A stretch of 64,000 nt of DNA from Paracyclopina nana (Eukaryota > Arthropoda > Copepoda > Cyclopoida > Cyclopettidae). Every line of letters begins with the position of its first letter. Position 1 is the first letter of the stretch. Below, one piece after another: positions 55,814 to 64,000 of the stretch. The stretch lies in contig JAGUCH010000002.1 of assembly GCA_019096065.1 (NCBI GenBank), positions 14,334,501-14,398,500 of the forward strand, given 5' to 3'. The position numbers and the translations under genes were made by a program. The notes under the pieces were generated by a model, which did no database searches, had not been told where the DNA came from, and saw nothing but the letters and a program-made list of their open reading frames with translations.

Positions 55814-56334
55814 TGATAAAATTATTACATCAACGCATCAACAAAAATTAGCCATAGCATCGGATATCACAAAACTTGTAGATATTCCTTTTGAAAATCA
55901 GCCAAAAATCCTGAAGTATGTTTTCCTCTAAAACTATGCTCAGTATGATCTTACTAAATTACCTTCGCCATTTATGTCGCCAATTCAATTAGAGATGAAT
56001 AAGTTTTTTAACTTTCTCACAACACGATATTTCTTAAAAGCAAATCTTTTGTCTGGTATAATGATTCTAAGTTAATCTACTGTAATGGAAGCCTTTTTTC
56101 ATAAAACACATCCAGTGTTCGGGATGCACTCACTCAACTACATTCGTTCAAATATGTACAATATTCTGACATTCCAGGCGAAAGACCAAATTTTTTACTG
56201 CATTAACATCATAGCTTGAAATATGAAGGGTTTCAAAAAGAGTTTTTGCAATGCATGGAGCCTCCTGACAAACTGTTGGTTTTGCATGGCAGCATTGGAA
56301 GTAATCGATTTTTTTGGCTTTGAGCACGGCCACT
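55814..56334. other. Intergenic, no gene seen
   Basis: AT-rich sequence downstream of the fold-back element and of the F-box/WD gene on the other strand. It should include that gene's 3' UTR. Nothing else is seen. Confidence 0.5.
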
Positions 56335-57738
56335 TTAGTAGGGATATGTGATAGGGTTATCCTGATCGACGAGCGTGTAGAAGAGCCTAATGAACTCACA
56401 ATCTCCTTCTTGTGGTTTATACGCATTCGGGTCCACTTCTTTCGCATCGTATTCACTGTCACTCTTGGGCTCTTGCCCTGGCGCCAGAGAGAAGCGCTCA
56501 GGCCAAAATTTGCGTCGCTTGAGCACATAGCCCTCCAAGGTGATGAGTGAGTCATTCGTGAACTGAGCCCTGACCATGGCATTTTTGGGCTCGAGTCCCT
56601 CGGGAACAAACTCCTTTTTCTCCAAGCTGTCATAGCCAATTCTGCTGTCGAAAACCTCGTCTTTTTTCCAAACGACTATGGACACCTCTTTGTCCTCGTC
56701 ATAGGAGCGAATCTTGTTGTCAAAGCAAGCCGTGATGAAGTGGTCGGAGATGCTGACATGAGTACCACTTCCACCAGGCAAATGCCTGATCAGCTCATTA
56801 GTGTCAGAGTCAAATATCTTCACACCCAAGGCATCTCTGTGTCTGACAGTTTCAGCTCTCGCGTAGGAGCAAACAACGACATATGGATCCTGGAAGGCCA
56901 AGGACATGATGGGGAATCCCGCATTCATTGGCTCTCCTATGCGGCTGCCAATGGAGATGTTCCACAAGGAAATTTCTCCACTTCTGGTCGCAGACACCAA
57001 CAGGTCCTCGTCAATATCCAAATGCGTGAACCCCCCACTTTCTTCACAATGGATTGATTCGAAGCAGATGAGATAATTTGTTTTTCTTCCCTTCATCGCA
57101 TCCTTGTTTGGATTCATATCCAAGTTGAAGAATTTGAGATACTTGTCTGGGCTACAAGTGGCCACATAGGTGCTATATTGCCGCACTCCACTGATGAAAG
57201 CACGATGATTTCTGGGGTCTCTGGGCACGACCTCCTCGAGAGTATTGGCGTTTTGCTTGTCAACGACATAAATACTTGGCAATGCGCTGACAGCCACAAT
57301 AACTTGAGCTCCAACCGAGATTTGGCAGTGGGTAGAGCCCAAGCGCGTTTGCCACACTTTGGTCATGTTTCGGGCATCGTAGCAGTACAAGTAGCCATAG
57401 TTGGCACTCACGTACACGCGATTGTCCTTCTTGTCGAATTGGATGTCGTAGACCGGAGAAGTGCGAGAGGTGGGCTCCAGATCTTGCACCCCGTAATCAG
57501 CGTTGTAGAGGGCACGAATGAACCGATGCTTTCGGTGACCAGCGCCCCACTCACTCTCAAAGAAATTCTGGCAGATGAACTCGTTCCAAAACTCTGACAC
57601 CTCTCGGCAAGCGTCCAGAGTTCTCAAGTCGAGCAGCTTGAGAATATCCCTTGCCACGAAGGTCAGGTTCTTGGTTTCAACCAAAGCTTGGATGATGTCA
57701 AAGTCGCCGCTGTTGTCGTCAACACTTTTGTCCGCCAT
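56335..57738 (-). CDS. F-box and WD-repeat protein
   Basis: Single exon of 467 residues. Residues 15-60 (IIQALVETKNLTFVARDILK...LDACREVSEFWNEFI) read as an F-box helical motif, which would bind Skp1 of an SCF ubiquitin ligase. The rest gives weak WD-like blades: VYVSANYGYLYCYDARNMTKVW, YVATCSPDKYLKFFNLD, LLVSATRSGEISLWNISIG, FITACFDNKIRSYDE. I cannot name an orthologue. The ATG directly follows a splice-acceptor sequence, 18 nt after the stop of the BTB-Kelch gene. Confidence 0.75.
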   Translation of the reverse strand: MADKSVDDNSGDFDIIQALVETKNLTFVARDILKLLDLRTLDACREVSEFWNEFICQNFFESEWGAGHRKHRFIRALYNADYGVQDLEPTSRTSPVYDIQFDKKDNRVYVSANYGYLYCYDARNMTKVWQTRLGSTHCQISVGAQVIVAVSALPSIYVVDKQNANTLEEVVPRDPRNHRAFISGVRQYSTYVATCSPDKYLKFFNLDMNPNKDAMKGRKTNYLICFESIHCEESGGFTHLDIDEDLLVSATRSGEISLWNISIGSRIGEPMNAGFPIMSLAFQDPYVVVCSYARAETVRHRDALGVKIFDSDTNELIRHLPGGSGTHVSISDHFITACFDNKIRSYDEDKEVSIVVWKKDEVFDSRIGYDSLEKKEFVPEGLEPKNAMVRAQFTNDSLITLEGYVLKRRKFWPERFSLAPGQEPKSDSEYDAKEVDPNAYKPQEGDCEFIRLFYTLVDQDNPITYPY

Positions 57739-57756
57739 CTGAAATCAAAGAGAATA
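57739..57756 (-). promoter_or_regulatory. 18-nt gap that is a splice acceptor
   Basis: Read on the minus strand the gap is TATTCTCTTTGATTTCAG, ending exactly at the ATG of the F-box/WD gene and starting right after the TAG of the BTB-Kelch gene. It is a pyrimidine tract plus CAG with no room for a promoter. Confidence 0.6.
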
Positions 57757-59438
57757 CTATTCTTTAGATTGAGCATCAGTAGCGAGTAGCCGACTAGTAA
57801 TTGTATTTTGATAGTAAGTGAGGGGGAAACAGCCGAATGAAAAGTAGGGCGAAAAGTCGAGCTCCTCATCTTCAGTTTTGTAGACAAGCTTGAATTCTCC
57901 AGTTTCAATGTCGTAGGCTTCCACAGTGGAATAGTAGTCAAACTGGTCCGAGGAAAAGTTATAAATCACATTATCGACAAGGCACACGTTTTGGGTCTCT
58001 TGCTGAAACTCTCCTACGAGAGAGGCTTCGATGGGATCTTTTTGAGTCTCTTCAGCATCATCAGTTGGCAGTGGGAACTTGAATAGCTTGTAGTTGAATT
58101 TCGAAGTCATGTACGCACTATCCTTGAAGGGCATGATCGCATTGAACTCCAAGCCTTTGGGCAAAGTCACATGGGCAAAGGCTCGGTCCCACTTGTCCTT
58201 CTCACCATCGTACACATACTTGTTCAGGTTGTCTTTGATCACATACAACAGGCCTTTATGGCAGAACGAAGCCACACTGTACATGGGCTGTGGCAGACTT
58301 TGGCACGATCTCAGAGCATTGCCAGTCTCATCGTACACCACCACAGAGTCGAGGAGCACTCGGTGCTTGCCAAAGCCACCTATCACGAAAATCTCAGTTC
58401 CGTTCACAGCTAGAGTATGATGTCTTCTGGGAGACTCAAGCGCCAAAGGTTCGGACCAAGATTCAGTCATGGTGTCGTATTTCCGGACTTGGGTGTTCCA
58501 ATTGCTGCGGCCTAGCGTGAATTCTCCGCCAAAAACGTACAGGCGCGTGCCAGTGCTTCCGACTTGGAAGCCACTTGCGGTGATTCCGGAACTTGTTGCT
58601 TTGCTGAAAGATAAAAATTTCGTCCAAATTGTTGCCGAATGACTGATTATTGAATCACTCACTCAGACAGAGACAAGAATGGCTCAACTTTGGCCTGGGC
58701 GGGATTGAAGAGGAAAACCCAGGGCGATTTCTTGTACCGTCCAATGCAACAAGGATACTGAGGTACAGCCCGTTTTTTTGGTTCTTTGTTTCCATCAAAA
58801 TTGTGCTCTTTCATGGCAACTTCCTTCGCTGTGCTAGCCAGTAAAGCAAATCTCACACATTTGCTATACAGCTCAGTGGCATGCGGCATCCTAGTATCCG
58901 GCTCATGTTGTAACCAGGCCTTGGCAGCTTCAAATACATCCATTTCTGCCGTCACATTGAGGTTGTCATCGCAAAGCAAAAGCAATACCAGGCGAAATGT
59001 AAGCTGTAGGAATCCTAAGGTACGGCGAAACTGAGTGAATTCATACAGGGCGTAATGAAAAGCTTTGTTAAATAGCCCTTCTTCGCACAGAAAATCAGCT
59101 TGATTGAGCACTTTGCCAGCATTGTCCAAGTTCAGAATGGCTGTAATAAAATCGCAACATTCCCGTTGGGCATCAGCAAACTGTAGCATCCCTGCAGCTT
59201 GCAAAATTTGATACACATTGTCAGTGTTAAGGTCCATTTGGAGATTGTTCGCATGGTTCAGCAGAGCACTCAGAGCAACTTTAGTCACTCCTTTGATTTT
59301 CACTTGAGATGTGTGCTCCTCAGCGAAGCCTCCGTGAAACATGGCTTGGAAGTAGGGGCTGACAGCACACAGCCTTTCTTTGGATGCCTGCAACTCATCC
59401 TCCTCAGAGACCACCAATGTCACACTATCATTGTCCAT
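57757..59438 (-). CDS. BTB-BACK-Kelch protein
   Basis: Exons 59438-58663 and 58603-57757 (59-nt intron, donor GTGAGT) give 540 residues. BTB at about 1-90 (VTLVVSEEDELQASKERLCAVSPYF, MFHGGFAE), BACK at about 100-210 (CCDFITAILNLDNAGKVLNQA), then Kelch blades (LYVFGGEF, IFVIGGFGKH, VVYDETG). Such proteins usually serve as substrate adaptors of Cullin-3 ubiquitin ligases. Later blades lack the GG pair, so the propeller is degenerate. The family member cannot be named. It lies 28 nt after HUS1 and 18 nt before the F-box/WD gene. Confidence 0.85.
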
Positions 59439-59466
59439 TGTGCTGCTGGAAAAATACGAAAATGTA
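59439..59466 (-). promoter_or_regulatory. 28-nt gap with splice acceptor
   Basis: On the minus strand: TACATTTTCGTATTTTTCCAG, then 7 nt to the ATG of the BTB-Kelch gene. The pyrimidine tract plus CAG directly follows the HUS1 stop. Confidence 0.55.
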
Positions 59467-60312
59467 TCAAATGCTGATGGCCGGTAAGTAGTACTGCATC
59501 GAAATTTCGTCGTTTAACAGGCACAAATGCAACAGCTTTTCGCGTACAAAACTGGCCACAACTCTCTTTGGTCCAATTTGGTCCGCTCCGAGAAGCATGG
59601 CTAGCTTTTTCAGGTCCGTGCTCACTAAAACTGGCTCTGCGTTGGAGATCACTGCATCCTTGTTCTTGGCAACCTCTAGGTCTTTGAAATGGGTGCTAAG
59701 GGTAACTTTGTCGGAAATGAGCTTCAGCTCAAGCTGACCAGTTTGGCTGGCTTCAAAGCGAACGTAGGGTCCGAGGTTTTTGTAGCGCTCTGTGATGTGC
59801 TTGAGCTTTTTGACATCGGGCAAAGCAAGGCTGACAAAGTCATCAGAATTGACGTCATAAGTGGGCTCGGAGAAATCGGACCATTCCTTACGGGGGATAG
59901 GTTTCACAGGAATGTCATGCACGCATTGGCGCATCGAGGGCATCATTTCCATGACGAAGCTCAGGCAGGCTTGTCCGTGCTTTCTTGATAGCTTTACCTT
60001 GAGAGACTTGATGGCAGTATTGGATGACTTTAGGACGGCCAAGGTTTGCACCATTTGCATGGGGTGGAGCTCCAGATAGATTTCAGGATCCTCAGGCGTA
60101 ACACCCTCCAGGACGTATTCGGTGAAAAAGCTGGCGTGCTCCATTTGACACCAAATGGACGCGCCGGTCACGCCAGTATCGGCTGCGATGAAGTAAAAAT
60201 GCTCTTGGGCCAATCGGAGGACGGCAGTCTTGCTCAGCTTGGCCATCGAGGCCAAAACATTGTAGAATTGCCGTATGGCGAGCGAATCGGTCATTTTTGC
60301 TCGAAACTTCAT
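59467..60312 (-). CDS. HUS1: HUS1 checkpoint clamp subunit
   Basis: Single exon of 281 residues, the usual length. HUS1 forms the PCNA-like 9-1-1 ring with RAD9 and RAD1, loaded at damaged DNA to activate ATR. Conserved parts: MKFRAKMTDSLAIRQFYNVL, LRLAQEHFYFI, WCQMEHASFFTEY, LKVKLSRKHGQACLSF, HDIPVKPIPRKEW and the end YYLPAISI. It is the first gene of a tight three-gene array on the minus strand. Confidence 0.96.
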   Translation of the reverse strand: MKFRAKMTDSLAIRQFYNVLASMAKLSKTAVLRLAQEHFYFIAADTGVTGASIWCQMEHASFFTEYVLEGVTPEDPEIYLELHPMQMVQTLAVLKSSNTAIKSLKVKLSRKHGQACLSFVMEMMPSMRQCVHDIPVKPIPRKEWSDFSEPTYDVNSDDFVSLALPDVKKLKHITERYKNLGPYVRFEASQTGQLELKLISDKVTLSTHFKDLEVAKNKDAVISNAEPVLVSTDLKKLAMLLGADQIGPKRVVASFVREKLLHLCLLNDEISMQYYLPAISI

Positions 60313-60521
60313 TGTTTCACTCCTTCGCGTTGAATTTGAGCATTAGCGTCTTACTGATAGAGTTCCCAGACTTTTTGGTGACCTGAGCCGACAATAATAT
60401 TTGACTCCCGCCACTTTGACGGACAAATTCATTTCGCGCCAGAAATAACTCACCCAAAAGTAAACAAGATTACGTAATTCCACAACAAAGGTGATTAGTG
60501 GGCAGGAAAGAAAGAATTGTC
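60313..60521. promoter_or_regulatory. Head-to-head promoter region of HUS1 and PAFAH2
   Basis: The two start codons are 209 bp apart on opposite strands, so a shared or bidirectional promoter is likely. No specific motif stands out. Confidence 0.5.
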
Positions 60522-61857
60522 ATGGGATTTCAACCGTTGCCGTCAATTGCCAACGGAAGACGCTATCTGCCGCTTCCACGTGGTCAATTCGTTGTTGGCA
60601 CCTCCGATCTAATGACCAACTCTGTGTTTATGCGCTGTTTCTATCCGGTATCTCATAAGACTGAGTCGAGCTATTTCGACAGTTTTGACAGGTGGCCTGC
60701 TTGGCTGCCAAACCTGGAGTATGCTGATGGTTATATGCGATTCAAGTTTTCTAGCGGCAATACCTTTGCTGCGAGGCTTTTTAGATGGTTGGTTCTTGAC
60801 CCAAAATGCCCAAGCTTGCATAACGCACCTATGATGAAAGTGGAGAAGCCTCTGCCTGTGCTCATATTTTCGCACGGAATGGGCTCCATGAGAACTACTC
60901 ACTCAATGTTGCTTTCCGAGTTGGCTTCAAGGGGCTATTTTGTGGCAGCAGTCGAGCACCGAGATGGCTCTGCTGCTTGTGCAATGAACTCTGATGGTTC
61001 TTGGATGTTCGAGCGGAAACTCAGCCCTGACGAGGATGAATACTCTGTCAGAAACGGTCAAGTTAGGCAACGTGTGCAGGAATGCGAGTCTGCCTTTGAG
61101 CTTTTGGCAAATTTGACAAGTGGCAATGCAACGAATGAGGAATGGGCTCAATTCAAGCCAACTGACGAGTTCCTTCACTCTGTCAAGCATAGTTTGGACA
61201 TGAACAATGGCTGCTACATATCTGGTCACAGTTTCGGAAGTGCAACAGCTTTAAGAGCTCTCTACACGTCAAAGTAAGAAGTCATACATCTTTTTGTTGT
61301 CATTTTATTCATTGATTATTTATATGTTGCCCTTTTCTGATGGATAATTCACTCCCATTTGATTAATTAGGTTACCCAGTAGCAATGGCAGCCCTATGTT
61401 TAAGAAGGCTGTTCTTTATGACTCGTGGATGTTTCCCTTGAGAAAAGAGGCAGAAGAGTTGAGCCAACAAGAGAAGATCAAACCGCAAGCTTTTTTCATA
61501 AATTGCCAAAAGTTTCAAGGCCTCAAAAACCTTGAGACGATGCATCATTTTGAGACGGATATTGGGGATGGCTTGAGCAACGTGTTAACGTTGAGGGATG
61601 CCATGCACTATGCCCCAACTGATATACCGACAGTGTTCTTAGGCTCTCGGGCTCGTCTTCCATTTTCGTGGTTGTTCAGAATGAGTGCTCAAGATGTGAT
61701 ACCGCCATCAGAAGATGGGCCAGCTCCTCTCCCAGCCTCAAAGTCTGTCGAAGTCTGTGGGGAGCTTGGCATAAGATTCATGACAAATAACCTGAAGGCA
61801 TACGTTGAAAAAATAGAACGCTATCTCATCCAAGGCACTGACTACGTCAAAGAATAA
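60522..61857 (+). CDS. PAFAH2: Platelet-activating factor acetylhydrolase, cytosolic type
   Basis: Exons 60522-61273 and 61371-61857 give 412 residues. The enzyme hydrolyses the acetyl or oxidised acyl chain at sn-2 of phospholipids. The triad is visible: Ser in GHSFGSAT near residue 236, Asp in LYDSWMFPL, His in LRDAMHYAP. The oxyanion part LIFSHGMGSMRTTHS and the EHRDGSAA stretch fit the family. The start MGFQPL, without a signal peptide, suggests the intracellular form; Gly2 may be lipidated, as in mammalian PAFAH2. The intron is 97 nt. Confidence 0.9.
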
Positions 61858-64000
61858 CATTATACACTACATGAAGCTCTTTTTTAAAATATACGATATT
61901 TTCTGTCATCTTAGAATTTTATCAAAAATGTGCTCCCAAAGTTACATTGCTATTAAAGATCAATAATTGATTAGCTTATACCAAGTACTAGTGCTTTTCG
62001 GGTTATATTGTAAGTCAATCGTGGCAATTGTTTGCATAATTCCGTTGGATCACAACTGCATTTACGATTGCTAATTAATTTGGCAAAGCGCATCATCCCT
62101 TTGTAAGCATTGACAATGGTGACATAATTACGAAATTTCTTAAACTTATTTCTGCTATCTTAAGATAGCATGAAATGTTGCAGAAAAATCATGATAAAGT
62201 ATCATTACACAACTTTATATGCTATTTAACATCCACTGCATTCACCTAAGTCAAAACGTTTAATTTGGTACTTCTGCCCTCTGTAGGTTATTTCTATGGA
62301 CGCTTATACGTCTGCTTAAGTAAAATCCAGCAGCTCTTTGAAGTATTTTTTAATGCTGATGACAAGAATGTTAGAAAATAAAGCATCCTTGAGCCGGCTC
62401 ACTTTTATTGCACTCTCAAGTATATTTTGTTTGAAGAGCGTGAACACAAAAGAATCCCTACAACTATATCCACACTTATTTAGGATAGTGCCTCACAAAA
62501 AAAACTTTTCGCCAGTAATCTGTTTCGGAATCCAGGCAAGATAGTAGGCCGCAGTGTAAGCAAACTGAATGTATATACACACATGATAGTGTGTGCACGT
62601 ATTTGATAATCAAACTCTGCAGCTTTATGCATACATAGCATTGGCTGATCGCAACTTTAGTACAGCAGTTCAGTGTGATATCAGCAGCTAATATAGCTTT
62701 GTCAGTGCACTACGAGATAAGCCAATTAAAACCTTCTTAAATTTGCCACTTTGGCCGCTGGTTGTGTCATTCATTCATTCATGCAAGCATAAAAAGCAGC
62801 CCCATCATTCGCACCTATGACGTCACACCAAGACCGTAATTGCTTTATACCAGCGAGCTGCGAAGCAAGAGAAAGCCACATGGTAATAGCATAACCATGC
62901 CTTTGCCAAATTGAAGTTTGGCCCGCTGTTCTTCAGGCCATTTGGGGGGCAAAAGGCAACTGATTGACAGATGGACAAGTGGGCAAAAACGACAAGTTCA
63001 ATTGTAGCCATGACAAGTCGCATTTCGAAACTATGTGAGTATAATAGCGCTATCTAGCATAATAGCTATGCTTGCAGTATATAGAGAAAGCTAAGAGAAA
63101 GTCCAGATGCGCGGGGACGGCGACGGCGACTAATACAAGATCTGCAAACAGTTCTGGGCCGGCTGTAAGCTAACAAAGTCCTCGTTTTTTTAGGCTGTTT
63201 TTCTATCTAGATGAATTTTGGTCACACCAAAATCGCTGCAATGGCAGGCATGACCAATAGACAGTCAGTGATAAGGACACAACAATAAACTTTTGTCCTC
63301 ATTCTCAAGGCTACAAACTGCTTATCATTATCTCATCGGCTTCAAGGGTAAGCTGTCAATCCAGTTTGTGAATAAGGAAAAAAGTCTATATAGCTGCTAA
63401 CGTCTTTAAATGGCCGTCTTTTGCTGCAAGTAGTGTGCAATTTCGCCTACATAAAATTTGGTAATTGTTGTAAATGTGCTTATGCCAGACCAACCTGAAG
63501 AAACGGGGTACATTAGAAATAAGGCTAAGTTTGCGGCTCATTTAACGGTTGAATTATTTTAATGATTTTTCTCAGTTTTCCATCCAACAATTTTGCTTCA
63601 AGTCCTTGAAACCCATTATTTTTATGCTCTTATTACCATAGTTGTCATTCGGCTTTGAATAAATGATCTTGTTACAATTTCCTAATAAGAAAAGCAATGA
63701 AAACGTCGTTTTCGCAATCAGCTCCCAAGTTACGGGTAAATATGCTACGTATATGTACCACGTAGTTTGCGATTTGAAAATATGCTAATGCGCCTTTAGG
63801 CTCGGTTCATCTACAAATTACGGCCGAAATTATGTCATAATTTTTACTGAACTGAGATAAGTGCAGGGTATTTGGGTGAATATTTTAAATAAGCCTTAAT
63901 TTAATAGTAGAATTTCAAAGAAAAAATGTAAAAAAGTTATTTCGTCCCTTCTCAAATTGGCAAATATCAGCGTAATTTTGCTCAAAATTACTCCATAATT
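61858..64000. other. Intergenic, no gene seen
   Basis: AT-rich sequence with scattered short open stretches (62338-62544, 62823-63023) lacking recognisable domains. No tandem array or inverted repeat stood out. Confidence 0.5.

Overview
The window is nuclear DNA from a small-gene invertebrate animal that I cannot name. Introns are mostly 50-65 nt with GT-AG ends, and genes are packed closely on both strands. All recognisable proteins are metazoan: MRPL37, JAGN1, TUBGCP2, CDIPT, DMC1, DNAAF11, TRIAP1, RRN3, KIDINS220, RBBP5, PHF10/SAYP, PPIL1, HACD, a BTB-Kelch protein, HUS1 and PAFAH2. DNAAF11 implies motile cilia or flagellated sperm. Several same-strand neighbours are separated by only 18-42 nt, and the gap holds a pyrimidine stretch and an AG just before the next ATG. 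This is the layout of operons resolved by spliced-leader trans-splicing. No SL RNA gene was found here, so this remains an inference.

Layout. 1-5178: the 3' end of MRPL37, with a 4.7-kb gag-only LTR retroelement (minus strand, LTRs that look identical, TSD CTCAT) inserted into the stop codon. 5267-11456: JAGN1 and an unidentified partner (minus), a small membrane protein (plus), TUBGCP2 (minus) and CDIPT (plus). 11666-13781: a long acidic protein that appears to be spliced onto a histone H2A fold. 14156-18475: DMC1, whose 3.2-kb intron contains two related small basic-protein genes and, antisense, all of DNAAF11. 18592-20702: TRIAP1 and RRN3, 19 nt apart. 20787-30750: KIDINS220 on the minus strand, with a C2H2 zinc-finger gene nested on the plus strand in one intron. 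32116-34972: an unusual protein with three NRF1-type DNA-binding repeats, a BTB domain and a transposase-type zinc ribbon. 36069-37944: RBBP5. 37950-45800: a repeat-rich region with minisatellites, inverted-repeat elements and a solo LTR. 45817-50364: PHF10/SAYP and PPIL1. 50600-56300: HACD surrounded by a hAT-type MITE, palindromes and a 15-bp fold-back satellite. 56335-60312: a tight HUS1, BTB-Kelch, F-box/WD array on the minus strand. 60522-61857: PAFAH2. 61858-64000: nothing recognisable.

Themes. Chromatin and germline functions are frequent: DMC1, the H2A fusion, HUS1, RBBP5 and PHF10. Genes nested in introns occur twice. At least eight fold-back or inverted-repeat elements occupy the spaces between genes and one intron. 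The most unusual items are the H2A fusion, the NRF1x3-BTB-transposase-zinc protein, the seventeen 8-bp CTTAAG-centred palindromes spread through the retroelement, and the very short gaps between genes on the minus strand at 56-60 kb.
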